This document shows, piece by piece, positions 15,671 to 23,747 of a stretch of DNA of 28,161 nucleotides (position 1 is the stretch's first letter; each line of letters begins with the position of its first letter). The DNA comes from a virus, in the IMG/VR virus record IMGVR_UViG_3300028025_006912, positions 1-28,161 of that record; one strand, written 5' to 3'. The translations under genes and the position numbers were made by a program. Under the pieces are notes generated by a model that was not told where the DNA came from, ran no database searches, and saw nothing but the letters and a program-made list of their open reading frames with translations.

Positions 15671-15948
15671 CAAATCAGTATGACAGGATTTCGGATTTAG
15701 AATTCTGCTCCAAGAATCTTGCGTCTCTTTTGTATGTTTTGGGTTATGAAAGAAGCGAGTTTGAATCCGTGTCGATAGACGATGCAATTAACGCTATTCG
15801 CGACATGTATATATATAAACACGACATGTCTGAAAGCGCCGCTGTGCAGTCTTACATGAAAAAACAAAATATACTCCTGACACGGAATATACGCCGAGGA
15901 TGGTTTAATGTGCAGTTTTCGCAGTATGAAGGTGGGACAAATGTCTGA
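15667..15948 (+). CDS. Unknown small helical protein (93 aa)
   Basis: The start forms ATGA with the previous stop and has AAGGGA upstream. Residues 12-34 (EFCSKNLASLLYVLGY...) share the F-x-S-K-x-x-A-x-L-x-x-x-L-G-x(4)-F pattern with the 76-aa protein at 14577. The rest is polar (SESAAVQSYMKKQNILLTRN). Its 3' end overlaps the following methyltransferase-like gene by 8 bp. No family recognised. Confidence 0.62.
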   Translation: MTNQYDRISDLEFCSKNLASLLYVLGYERSEFESVSIDDAINAIRDMYIYKHDMSESAAVQSYMKKQNILLTRNIRRGWFNVQFSQYEGGTNV

Positions 15949-16687
15949 TAACGCGCTTGCCCCGTTTAGGGCATTTGATTTTACTAATTGGCATACAGAC
16001 TGGAAGTCTTTTGCACATAATTCAACAAAAGTTGACGGACCAGAATCCGTAAGTATTTCAAAATATTTATTTGAACAGATAGGTATTGATAGAAGAAATA
16101 TAGCAACTGGTGGTGCTTCAGATTACGAATTTGTTATTCACTACCCAAGGCCAAACCTTGCAGATTCATATGGGCAATCTCAGTGGATGCCGATATTAAT
16201 GATTCAAATGATTATGGACATAAGCCCCAAGAAGAGGGTTCTTGCCCTATCTGGAGGGCTGGATAGATTCAGGCTTAAGCCATTTCAAGACATATACGGC
16301 TCAGACATATTTTTTCTGAATAATAAAAAGTTAGCATTGTATGAGTTGTTCCAAAAAGATGAGACGCCAATTGACTACAGTGTAATCAATCAAAGCGAGT
16401 TTATTGACGGTGAAGATAAGTTTGACATGATTATTGGCTGGTCGCAGGACATGGAAAATGCCTTTATTGATGTTGATTTATTTATTGATAAATTGAACGA
16501 TAATGGCGTATTGATAATTCAGAATTCTTCTGACAGCGTATTCCTATATCAAAATAGTGCAGATGCTTCACCAGTATCCCTATATCACGAAGAGTTGAAA
16601 AGACTAAAGGATTGCCGCGTTTACCATATACCAATTTTCTACGGTGTCACAGTTGTCGTAAAGGGCAAAAACAATGTTTATCGCTGA
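15941..16687 (+). CDS. Methyltransferase-fold protein (248 aa)
   Basis: I choose the ATG at 15941 (MSDNALAPFRAF), preceded by AAGGTGGG. Residues about 90-215 look like a class I SAM-dependent Rossmann fold: KKRVLALSGGLDRF (strand 1 and the glycine loop), GSDIFFLNN (strand 2), KFDMIIGWSQDMEN (strand 4), then a DKLNDNGVLIIQNSS strand after a helix. The glycine motif (A-L-S-G-G-L-D) departs from the usual E/D-x-G-x-G-x-G, so SAM binding is uncertain. It may be a degenerate or atypical methyltransferase. It is located between oxygenases and overlaps the next one by 14 bp. Confidence 0.5.
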   Translation: MSDNALAPFRAFDFTNWHTDWKSFAHNSTKVDGPESVSISKYLFEQIGIDRRNIATGGASDYEFVIHYPRPNLADSYGQSQWMPILMIQMIMDISPKKRVLALSGGLDRFRLKPFQDIYGSDIFFLNNKKLALYELFQKDETPIDYSVINQSEFIDGEDKFDMIIGWSQDMENAFIDVDLFIDKLNDNGVLIIQNSSDSVFLYQNSADASPVSLYHEELKRLKDCRVYHIPIFYGVTVVVKGKNNVYR

Positions 16688-17348
16688 TAACTGGCTTGGG
16701 AAAGAACTATATGCCAGGGTGCTTGAAGATGATTCATTTTTCCCAGAATCAATGGGAAGCGGAGAAAAAATAGCGACAGAGTTAAACTCTTACCACTACG
16801 AACAGGCAAGTTGCTACGCGCCGTATATGTTCTGGGACGGCTGGTGGAAGTCTCCAGCAAATACATTGAGGAAAGAAGTTGTTCAGGCAATTTGGACCAA
16901 TAATCTTCCGTGTCCAAAAGAGGAAGTTCTCGGTATTGAATACTGGACAAGAACCTATCTTCCAGGACAATACCTCGATGTTCATGTTGATGAGGACACA
17001 TTCCTATATGCAGATTCAAAGATTTTTAGTGGTCCATTAATGGGTTCGGTATTCTACGGTTCAGACAATCACGATGGGGGATTTGTCGAAATATACAATA
17101 AGGCAATCTTGCAAGATGGCACAAAGGGAGCAATCGAGGCAGAAAGCATAGAACCACTCCTTGTCCCAGTCGAAGAGCGAGAGAGAATTGCATACAAGGG
17201 AAATAGATTGATTATTTTTGATACTGGTCATGTTGTTCATGGAACAACCCCAGCAAATAGCGGAATCAGGCAGGTTATGGTTACAAATTTGTGGCATAAG
17301 GATAATCCTCCAACGGCCCTACAAAGAGGTGAATTTGTATATGAGTGA
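16674..17348 (+). CDS. 2OG-Fe(II) oxygenase (224 aa)
   Basis: AAAGGG lies 9 nt upstream of the ATG. The iron site is H104-V-D106 (YLDVHVDEDTF), the distal histidine H189 (FDTGHVVHGTTP) and the 2-oxoglutarate residue R199 (SGIRQVMVTNLW). In place of the N-D-D-Y-D-G-G strand it has FYGSDNHDGGFVEIY, and a long insertion (about residues 143-172) before the distal histidine. It is a more diverged member than the prolyl-hydroxylase-like neighbours. The protein has several Trp-rich segments (MFWDGWWKSP). It overlaps the next oxygenase by 8 bp. Confidence 0.82.
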   Translation: MFIADNWLGKELYARVLEDDSFFPESMGSGEKIATELNSYHYEQASCYAPYMFWDGWWKSPANTLRKEVVQAIWTNNLPCPKEEVLGIEYWTRTYLPGQYLDVHVDEDTFLYADSKIFSGPLMGSVFYGSDNHDGGFVEIYNKAILQDGTKGAIEAESIEPLLVPVEERERIAYKGNRLIIFDTGHVVHGTTPANSGIRQVMVTNLWHKDNPPTALQRGEFVYE

Positions 17349-18264
17349 AGTTGAAAATATTAACCTTTTATCTATTGATGTAAAAAAAACAAAGATACTT
17401 GGTATTGATAATCTTAAGTTGATAGATGAAATCCGTTCTTCCGATGGCGTGATAGAGGAGCATTTCTTTAGAAACAAAAACCATACATATTATGAAGACC
17501 AAAGATACCCATTTGGAAAGCCAGAGTCAGAGAAATTAATCAATGTTCTCACTGAAAAAGTCAGTCAGTTAACTGGCAGAGAAATGATTTTGTCAGAAAT
17601 ATGGACTCTGACGCTAAAAGACGGACAATCAGTTGCTGCCCATTCACACAAATCCAATACATATTTAAATCAGAAAGATTATTTTTCAATTGCGTATTAC
17701 CCATCTGCCCCAACTGGAAGTGCAGAATTGATATTCATGGTTGATGCATGCAACACCCTGGAACAGAGTATTTCCATAACTCCAGAAACTGGAGATTTAG
17801 TAATGTTCAATTCTTATTTGATGCACATGACAAATAGGCATCAAAATCAATTTGAGGAACGGGTAGTTATAAGTGCAAATTTTTGGCCAAAAAATCCAGA
17901 TGAAACTCCAAGCCAAGACTGGAGTGCATACTCAAGAATTGACTATGTTGACGAAACCAAAAAACTCAAGGAATATAGTTTCGCATGCCTGGCAAATGTT
18001 GAAACTCCATGGGGACAAGAGGGATACACTATTGGGGTTTTAGAAGATGAGCAGTGCGTAGAAATTTTCAATGAAAAAGGCTATGTCAAAGCATCTGATT
18101 ATTTTTTGGGAGACAATAAATTTAAATGTAGTTTTATGACAAATATCCCAATTGATGCCTCAATATCTATTGACCTTGATATTGATAATCAGAGAAAAAC
18201 AGCAAATGGAGTTTTGCAAATTAATCAATATCCTGGATACAAGATTGCTGGAGTGTTTTTATGA
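17341..18264 (+). CDS. 2OG-Fe(II) oxygenase of the HxH type with a C-terminal extension (307 aa)
   Basis: The start at 17341 has AGAGGTG upstream and overlaps the previous stop. The catalytic part (residues about 80-182) resembles the TIGR02466 / 2OG-FeII_Oxy_5 group: H101-S-H103 (AAHSHKSN), FSIAYYPSAPTGSAELIF, TPETGDLVMFNSYLMH with H162, and R174 (FEERVVISANFW). That group often has H-x-H rather than H-x-D. The last 125 residues form a beta-rich extension (NVETPWGQEGYTIG, then IDASISIDLDIDN) that I do not recognise; it could bind substrate. Its stop overlaps the glutathione-peroxidase gene start (ATGA). Confidence 0.75.
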   Translation: MSEVENINLLSIDVKKTKILGIDNLKLIDEIRSSDGVIEEHFFRNKNHTYYEDQRYPFGKPESEKLINVLTEKVSQLTGREMILSEIWTLTLKDGQSVAAHSHKSNTYLNQKDYFSIAYYPSAPTGSAELIFMVDACNTLEQSISITPETGDLVMFNSYLMHMTNRHQNQFEERVVISANFWPKNPDETPSQDWSAYSRIDYVDETKKLKEYSFACLANVETPWGQEGYTIGVLEDEQCVEIFNEKGYVKASDYFLGDNKFKCSFMTNIPIDASISIDLDIDNQRKTANGVLQINQYPGYKIAGVFL

Positions 18265-18878
18265 ACTCAATTTACTCAATAAAAATAAATTCTATTGATG
18301 GCTCAAATGATTTATTGTCTAGGTTAGATGGAAAAGTATGCCTATTTGTGAATATTGCTTCAAAGGCTGGGTATGAGCCAAAGTGCAGCAAACTTTGGTC
18401 ACACGCCAGGACATCGAAGCAATTGTGGGAACTGCAACAGTTGCACCAAATGTTTGAAAACTTCAGTGTCGTAGGATTTCCGTGTAACCAATTTAACGGA
18501 ATGGAGCCACTTGATAATGCAGGGATTGATAGGTTTATTAAAAAGTATTACCCATTTGTCACCTTTCCAATATCTGAAAAAATTGAAGTTAATGGTGAAA
18601 ATGAGCATGAGGTATTTACATTCCTTAAGGGCCCAGAGAGGCGGCTAGTAGATGACAACCCAGCAGACACATCAAGCGCTGCCATGGAGGGCCAAAATAA
18701 GGCTGGGCAAGCAATGTATAGAATCCCAAACAACTACGAAAAGTTTGTCATAAATCAAAACGGTCAAAGCATCGCTAGATTCAGTTGGAGAGATATGCCA
18801 CTGGCAACAGAGCCAGCATCAACTGGTTCTGTTATGACTGTAATAGAGGCAATAAAAAACGCTATGCACAAATCATGA
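18261..18878 (+). CDS. Glutathione-peroxidase-fold protein without the peroxidatic Cys (205 aa)
   Basis: CLFVNIASKAGYEPK (27-41), VVGFPCNQFNGMEPL (70-84) and FPISEKIEVNGENEHEVFTFL (about 102-122) align clearly with glutathione/thioredoxin peroxidases (N-V-A-S-K-C-G, G-F-P-C-N-Q-F, then E-K-I-x-V-N-G). The catalytic Cys (or Sec) in SKCG is Ala36, encoded GCT, so no selenocysteine is involved. Another Cys42 follows six residues later and C75 of GFPCNQF is kept. A roughly 12-residue insertion (KLWSHARTSKQL) separates them. It probably lacks normal peroxidase chemistry unless Cys42 or C75 takes over. Overlaps the preceding oxygenase gene by 4 bp. Confidence 0.85.
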   Translation: MNSIYSIKINSIDGSNDLLSRLDGKVCLFVNIASKAGYEPKCSKLWSHARTSKQLWELQQLHQMFENFSVVGFPCNQFNGMEPLDNAGIDRFIKKYYPFVTFPISEKIEVNGENEHEVFTFLKGPERRLVDDNPADTSSAAMEGQNKAGQAMYRIPNNYEKFVINQNGQSIARFSWRDMPLATEPASTGSVMTVIEAIKNAMHKS

Positions 18879-18884
18879 TAGGTT

Positions 18885-19748
18885 ATGAATATGTTTAATA
18901 TCAAGCCAGAGCATCTTGGTGGTGGAACTGTCCTCTTTAGGAATGTTCTGGATGTCCCACAAGATTCTTTGCTAAAAGAATTATCTAGCCTCAAGGATGA
19001 ATGGCGCAAAGAGAATTTTGAGATTGTCTACGACGATAGTGGCGCCCCACTTCATGCAGTAAATAAGGGCGGATTTATATATGACCTTGATTCAATGTCA
19101 AAAGCACCAGTAAGAATCCAGAAACTGACTAATCCATTTTTTAAAGAATGCGATTTGGCAATCTATGCATGCCTCCTCGAATACATAGAGATTTTCCCAG
19201 CGATACTACAATGCCTCTGGTGGCGCTCAACTGGTCATGTTCTGTGCTACGACGAAGGCGCAAGCCTTGGATTCCACTGCGATAATGATGTCAATTATAG
19301 GTATGGGGCTATTCCGTCCACAGAGCATGCGACAAGGAATGTCCTGTCTGCTCTCTTGTACTTTAATGACTCAACTGAAGATGACTCTGTGGAACACTCG
19401 TTTTCTGGTGGGCACATGACAATCCCGTATTTTGACATAGATATAACCCCAAGAAAGGGAGATGTCCTTCTTATGCCAGCAGGGTATCTTGGAGCGCATG
19501 AAATACATGAAGTTACAAGGGGCTCAAGGTACTCGTATCTAAGTTGGTTTGCTCAGGGCTCTGAAGATAGGGATAAGGGGATATGCCCAATGGTCCCAGA
19601 CGAATACTATAAAAATGAGGGCCAGTGGTGGCTTAATACCATTATTGAAGACTATGAATCACACCTAGATTCAAAATATCAAAATAGCGACTTAATCCCG
19701 CAGGGAAAGGTTAGTTTTAAAAGCAGAGAAAAAGACCACCTAAAGTAA
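18885..19748 (+). CDS. 2OG-Fe(II) oxygenase, 'GHV-Y' subfamily member 1 (287 aa)
   Basis: The iron site is H131-C-D133 (LGFHCDND), with distal H205 (GAHEIHEV) and R215 (RGSRYSYLSWF). It shares three blocks with the proteins at 21560, 22423 and 25579: an N-terminal HLGGGTVLFRNVL, then WWRSTGHVLCYDEG, then the A-H-E/G-V...S-G-x-R-Y-x-Y-L-x-W/F-F/Y block. The core has an acidic insert (NDSTEDDSVEHSFSGG) instead of the short D-D-Y-D-G-G turn. ATG at 18885 or 18891 could start it; the second has better spacing to TAGG. It follows the Cys-less peroxidase-fold gene by 6 bp. Confidence 0.88.
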   Translation: MNMFNIKPEHLGGGTVLFRNVLDVPQDSLLKELSSLKDEWRKENFEIVYDDSGAPLHAVNKGGFIYDLDSMSKAPVRIQKLTNPFFKECDLAIYACLLEYIEIFPAILQCLWWRSTGHVLCYDEGASLGFHCDNDVNYRYGAIPSTEHATRNVLSALLYFNDSTEDDSVEHSFSGGHMTIPYFDIDITPRKGDVLLMPAGYLGAHEIHEVTRGSRYSYLSWFAQGSEDRDKGICPMVPDEYYKNEGQWWLNTIIEDYESHLDSKYQNSDLIPQGKVSFKSREKDHLK

Positions 19749-19753
19749 TTTGT

Positions 19754-19781
19754 TTGACGCGTGCTGATTGTGTAGTACTAT
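19754..19781 (+). promoter_or_regulatory. Leaderless promoter TTGACG-16-TACTAT
   Basis: The -35 TTGACG (19754-19759) and -10 TACTAT (19776-19781) are separated by 16 bp. The ATG at 19788 lies 6 nt after the -10 box and no SD is visible in the 39-bp gap. It should drive the diiron gene and probably the ATGA/GTGA-coupled genes after it. Confidence 0.72.
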
Positions 19782-19787
19782 GTTTTT

Positions 19788-20897
19788 ATGACTGTAACAA
19801 AAGAAACATTCAAGCATCTGGACGGGAACATATATATACATGACCCAGATGCGGTAATTAATGCTCCATCTTCTGACCCAAACGAAATATATCACATTGT
19901 AAAAGCAAACTATGATTCCATCTTTACATGGGATTACTCCCGTCAGCGCGAAGGTCTGAGGAAGATTTACGAAAAAGCAAAAACAAGTCAATGGAATGGT
20001 GAGTCCGACCTTGATTGGTCCATTGATGTAGATGTAGAAAAATCAGTAGTTAATGACTATAGAAACTTTGGGACAAGCAGAGATATGTCTGCATATGCTG
20101 GAAGCCCCATAGAAAAATGGCAAGAAAAAGAATGGCTTGAATTTGGCGTTGAAAGCAGGAGATGGTTAATCTCCCAGTTCATCCATGGGGAACAAGCCGC
20201 GCTGATGTGCTCGTCAAAGATAGTAATGACATGTCCATGGTATGACGGAAAACTGTACGCCTCTACGCAGGTGATGGATGAGGCAAGGCATACAGAGGTT
20301 TTTTCTAGGTACGCAATAGAAAAACTTGGAGGGGTTCTCCCGTTCAATTGGCACATTCAGAGCCTTGTTGATGACACCATTGCAGATAATCGCTGGGATA
20401 TGACATACCTAGGTATGCAAATAATGGTTGAAGGTCTTGGTCTTGCATCAATGGCATACATGCGAGAACTTACAGACGAGCCATTGCTAAAGCATTTGCT
20501 AAGAAGCGTAATGGCAGACGAAGCGCGCCATGTGTCTTTTGGTGTATTAACACTCAAGGAAGTGTATTCACAGATGACCGATGCCGAAATAATGGAGCGT
20601 CAGAAATTCACATTTGAGGCAACAGTAAAACTCGGTGAAAGAATGCTGCAGCAGGAAGTGTATGAAAAAATGGGAGTCAAGACAAAAGACATCGCCCCAT
20701 ACCTTCTTAACGACCCAGCCCAAGCATGGATAAGAAAAATGCTTGCTGCAAAGATTGTCCCAAATGTGGCAAAACTAGGGCTTTTGGACAGAAATAATAA
20801 ATGGCTGAGGCGGAAGTACGAGCAAATGGGTATCATAGAGTTTGAAAATCTTGGTGACACCGATGAGGATTTTGTAGAATTCATACATAAATTTTGA
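19788..20897 (+). CDS. Diiron ferritin-like oxidase/oxygenase (369 aa)
   Basis: A four-helix diiron site is readable: E135 (IHGEQAAL), E165-A-R-H168 (MDEARHTEVFSRY), E215 (MVEGLGLASM) and E245-A-R-H248 (MADEARHVSFG). That is the E...ExxH...E...ExxH pattern of ferritin-like oxidases. Such enzymes activate O2 for N-oxygenation, desaturation or ligand oxidation. It is not a clear ribonucleotide reductase small subunit: I do not find its typical W-x-x-x-E-E-x-x-H context or C-terminal tail, though the length is similar. It is transcribed from its own leaderless promoter and followed by a methyltransferase 6 bp later. Substrate unknown. Confidence 0.8.
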   Translation: MTVTKETFKHLDGNIYIHDPDAVINAPSSDPNEIYHIVKANYDSIFTWDYSRQREGLRKIYEKAKTSQWNGESDLDWSIDVDVEKSVVNDYRNFGTSRDMSAYAGSPIEKWQEKEWLEFGVESRRWLISQFIHGEQAALMCSSKIVMTCPWYDGKLYASTQVMDEARHTEVFSRYAIEKLGGVLPFNWHIQSLVDDTIADNRWDMTYLGMQIMVEGLGLASMAYMRELTDEPLLKHLLRSVMADEARHVSFGVLTLKEVYSQMTDAEIMERQKFTFEATVKLGERMLQQEVYEKMGVKTKDIAPYLLNDPAQAWIRKMLAAKIVPNVAKLGLLDRNNKWLRRKYEQMGIIEFENLGDTDEDFVEFIHKF

Positions 20898-20903
20898 GGA
20901 AAA

Positions 20904-21563
20904 ATGAATATTCCAATTGATGTACAAAAAACATACGACCTAATAAGCAGCAACCTCAGTGATGGTGACGACTATATAAAAAAATACTATGACGAAAAAG
21001 CCGATGGATATGACTATTTCATTTTTGAAACTCTTTATATTCTTGGCAAGCGGATGGCTGAAAATGCTCATGGGTTTATTGGTCCTGGTCCTGGTTTGAA
21101 GTGCATTGATTTTGGCTGTGGCACTGGCGAGGTAGGAATAAATTTGCGGAGACTTGGCTCGCAAATGCAAATTGACGGATTCGATATTTCGACAAAAATG
21201 CTTAAGAAGTCAGAAGTAAAATCTCAAAAAACACTTATATACGACAACCTCATAGAGGGAAACATAAAAAAAATTGATTCATCTCTAAGTGGAAATTATG
21301 ATGTCGCCATTTCTGCTGGTCTTTTTACAAAACTGCACGCTGGTGTAAGCGAACTAGATTCTGTTATATCTGTTCTAAAAAGCGGCGGTGTAGCATTTAT
21401 CAGCGTCAAAAGAGAATGCTTTACTGACGAAAAATATAGTGAAAGAATTGAGGAACTTGTACTCAATGAAACAATTAAAGGTGTTGACCTGTCGAGTACG
21501 AGAATGTGGAATGTAGACTCATACAGTGAACTGGCGGACATAGTGAGGTTTGAAAAAGTATGA
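20904..21563 (+). CDS. Class I SAM-dependent methyltransferase (219 aa)
   Basis: Motif I is intact: CIDFGCGTGEVGINL (residues 67-81), followed by IDGFDISTKML (strand 2 with its acidic residue) and YDVAISAGLFTKLH (strand 4), then a SVLKSGGVAFISVKRE strand. The N-terminal KKYYDEKADGYDYF is the usual lead-in of the Methyltransf_11/25 type. It probably methylates a small molecule or protein. GAGGA is 5 nt upstream of the ATG. The stop overlaps the next ATG (ATGA), so it is co-translated with an oxygenase. In contrast to the protein at 15941 it looks fully functional. Confidence 0.85.
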   Translation: MNIPIDVQKTYDLISSNLSDGDDYIKKYYDEKADGYDYFIFETLYILGKRMAENAHGFIGPGPGLKCIDFGCGTGEVGINLRRLGSQMQIDGFDISTKMLKKSEVKSQKTLIYDNLIEGNIKKIDSSLSGNYDVAISAGLFTKLHAGVSELDSVISVLKSGGVAFISVKRECFTDEKYSERIEELVLNETIKGVDLSSTRMWNVDSYSELADIVRFEKV

Positions 21564-22426
21564 ATTTTGTATTTAATGACTCAAAGGCAAAACACCTCGG
21601 AAGCGGAGTAGTCCTATTTGAGAATGCAATAACTTTTGATTCTGTTTGGGCGTGCGATGTATCTGAAAAACAAGTAAGCGATGAACAAAAGGAAATGTAC
21701 ACCGAGGCAATAGACCCAGAGACTGGAAAGGCAGCATTTCTAAATAAGAGCGGTTACTATTTTGATGCAGATGGAGTTAGGAATATGCCTAGGAGAGGCT
21801 CCAAAATACATCGAAATGAGGATAAGGGCGTAATCGAGTTTCTTAATTTCATGGAAGAGTCAAAGGATAAATACCTACTAAAGTATTTCTTGCTATTTCC
21901 TATCGCTTATAAAAATGTCTGGTGGAAGGTAAAGGGCCACATTGTTTCTTATTCGTCTGAGCACGGTGGAACTTTTCTTGGCAGCCATTCAGATACGAGC
22001 GCAGATTACTCTTATGGTTTCCCGCACCCAGTTGACCAACTTGCAACTCGCAATACCGTGTCGTGCATTGTTTATCTAAACGATAACTTTGAGGGCGGCC
22101 AGCACTACTTTAATTATTTAGATATAGAATACACTCCAAAGGTTGGAGACATTTTGATGTTCCCGTCAAACTACATGGCAGCCCATGAAGTGCGGCCGAT
22201 TATCTCTGGCAGCAGGTACACATATCTTGGATGGTATTCCCATGGAAGCCCAAATACTGATTACAATGAATCAGTAGAAGACCCAGAAAAAAATCCAGAC
22301 TCAGCAAGATATGCAACAAATGTGTATATGACAAACCTCAGAAAAGATTTTAAAAAACTACTGGACTCTATGGGTCAAGACGCCCCTCGGCACGCTGTTG
22401 CTTTGGTTGAGAGCATGCATTCGTGA
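21560..22426 (+). CDS. 2OG-Fe(II) oxygenase, 'GHV-Y' subfamily member 2 (288 aa)
   Basis: The iron site is H143-S-D145 (GSHSDTSADY), with distal H209 (MAAHEVRP) and R219 (SGSRYTYLGWYSHGS). The core is VYLNDNFEGGQHYFNYLDIEYTPKVGDILMFPSN. Subfamily blocks: AKHLGSGVVLFENAI at the N-terminus and WWKVKGHIVSYSSE before the iron site. It belongs with the proteins at 18885, 22423 and 25579. It overlaps both neighbours by 4 bp (ATGA and GTGA). Confidence 0.9.
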   Translation: MNFVFNDSKAKHLGSGVVLFENAITFDSVWACDVSEKQVSDEQKEMYTEAIDPETGKAAFLNKSGYYFDADGVRNMPRRGSKIHRNEDKGVIEFLNFMEESKDKYLLKYFLLFPIAYKNVWWKVKGHIVSYSSEHGGTFLGSHSDTSADYSYGFPHPVDQLATRNTVSCIVYLNDNFEGGQHYFNYLDIEYTPKVGDILMFPSNYMAAHEVRPIISGSRYTYLGWYSHGSPNTDYNESVEDPEKNPDSARYATNVYMTNLRKDFKKLLDSMGQDAPRHAVALVESMHS

Positions 22427-23169
22427 TTATTAATCATTTCGGAAATGGCGTTGTTTCGTTTAGCGGTATTCTCAATATAGAAAATGATTCAACATTAGAG
22501 TGGATTTCAAGGGTTGAATCTGGACATCGCCCACAGCAATATACTGAAATCGACGAGAGTACAGAGCGTAATGCTGGAGGATATGAATTTTCAAAAGATT
22601 CATACGACACAAGGCCAACTCGGTTCGACAGGTTCGACTACCCTGGAGCACTGGAATCAGACAAGAAACTTAAAGAGAAAATTGATGAATCTATCTATTT
22701 AGCATTAGTCCATTATGTAAAATTGTTCCCTTCTTCTATGAGTGAATTGACTTTTAGGACTGACGGTCATATCGTCAAGTACGAACCAGGACAGTACATA
22801 GGGCATCATTCTGATTGCGGAATACCGTATGAAAAAGATGGAATTACTCCGATATCTTTATCGCCTCTGTATAACACTGTTACGGCAACTATGGCTCTTA
22901 ATGACACATATGAAGGAGGAGAACTATTTTTTAAAATGTGGGGAATTAAGACAAAAGCAAAGATTGGGACAATAACAATGTACCCATCAAATTTTACTGG
23001 TGCACACGAAGTCCTGCCAGTATCATCTGGGACAAGATACTCGTACCTGAGTTGGTTTGGACACGGCAATAATGCGGATAAGTCAAAACTGCTAGTAAAT
23101 CTTGAGAGCGATATTCTGTCAATAAATGGTTTTGACTTTGACAGTATTCCAATCGGTCAGATTAATTAA
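22423..23169 (+). CDS. 2OG-Fe(II) oxygenase, 'GHV-Y' subfamily member 3 (248 aa), GTG start
   Basis: The GTG start overlaps the previous stop (GTGA), with GAGAG upstream. The iron site is H129-S-D131 (IGHHSDCG), with distal H195 (TGAHEVLPV) and R205 (SGTRYSYLSWFGHG). Subfamily blocks: INHFGNGVVSFSGIL and LTFRTDGHIVKYEPG. It is shorter than its sisters because the C-terminal tail after the beta-helix is only about 35 residues. The 3' end runs 8 bp into the convergent oxygenase on the minus strand; both stops lie inside TTAATTAA. Confidence 0.9.
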   Translation: MIINHFGNGVVSFSGILNIENDSTLEWISRVESGHRPQQYTEIDESTERNAGGYEFSKDSYDTRPTRFDRFDYPGALESDKKLKEKIDESIYLALVHYVKLFPSSMSELTFRTDGHIVKYEPGQYIGHHSDCGIPYEKDGITPISLSPLYNTVTATMALNDTYEGGELFFKMWGIKTKAKIGTITMYPSNFTGAHEVLPVSSGTRYSYLSWFGHGNNADKSKLLVNLESDILSINGFDFDSIPIGQIN

Positions 23170-23725
23170 TTTTTTCCCAAAAGGTTAAAAATGTATACCT
23201 TTTACCCTCTGTAACTTCTGTTACCATATGTGCGTGCCCAACCGATGAGTAAATAATTGCCGAGCCCGCGTCAAGCCTGACCTTTACATCATCGTAAGGG
23301 AATTGCGTTTCGCCTCCATCGTAGTTGTCAGACAGAGATACAACAGCAGAAAAAAGCAGTTGCTCACCCTCGGTGTCTCCAGACCATGTTGAAATGCCAG
23401 AGTCGCTATGAAGCCTGTGGCTCTCGCCTTCCCTTTGAATTTTTATAGATGTTCTTGAGTCTGGGAGTGTGATGGGCAAGAATATACCCCCGAATGTATC
23501 TGTCAGGACATCCTCTAGCCTTGTAATTATTTCTTGACAAATTGCAACATTATTGCCAAATATGTTTATTGTGTCAAAACCCCCAGATTCCTGGCTGGCA
23601 TGACGCAAAAGGCTCTTATCGCTTAGCAGTTTTTCTAGCATTTCATATGCTTCGGATTTTGTAAAAAGTTCTTTGACAATGTATATCAAAGAGTCTTCTG
23701 CCCCAATTTTTGTAACCTGTCTCAT
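23162..23725 (-). CDS. Prolyl-4-hydroxylase-like 2OG-Fe(II) oxygenase (187 aa)
   Basis: The iron site is H106-S-D108 (SHRLHSDSG), with distal H166 (GHAHMVTEV) and R176 (EGKRYTFLTFW). The core VVSLSDNYDGGETQFPYDDVKVRLDAGSAIIYSS is close to typical bacterial prolyl-4-hydroxylases. The protein ends directly after the final strand. The ATG at 23725 has AGAGGGA upstream, so unlike several plus-strand relatives it uses a conventional ribosome site. It is divergent from the second peroxidase-fold gene (70 bp between starts) and convergent with the gene at 22423. Confidence 0.88.
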   Translation of the reverse strand: MRQVTKIGAEDSLIYIVKELFTKSEAYEMLEKLLSDKSLLRHASQESGGFDTINIFGNNVAICQEIITRLEDVLTDTFGGIFLPITLPDSRTSIKIQREGESHRLHSDSGISTWSGDTEGEQLLFSAVVSLSDNYDGGETQFPYDDVKVRLDAGSAIIYSSVGHAHMVTEVTEGKRYTFLTFWEKIN

Positions 23726-23747
23726 TCTTCCCTCTGCAAATTATGCC

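Noticed and set aside
18367-18369. Selenocysteine at the GPx active site
   Set aside because: The codon aligned with the peroxidatic residue is GCT (Ala), not TGA.
19788-20897. Class I ribonucleotide reductase small subunit
   Set aside because: Length and diiron residues are compatible, but the sequence around the ligands and the C-terminus do not look like NrdB and no NrdA lies nearby.
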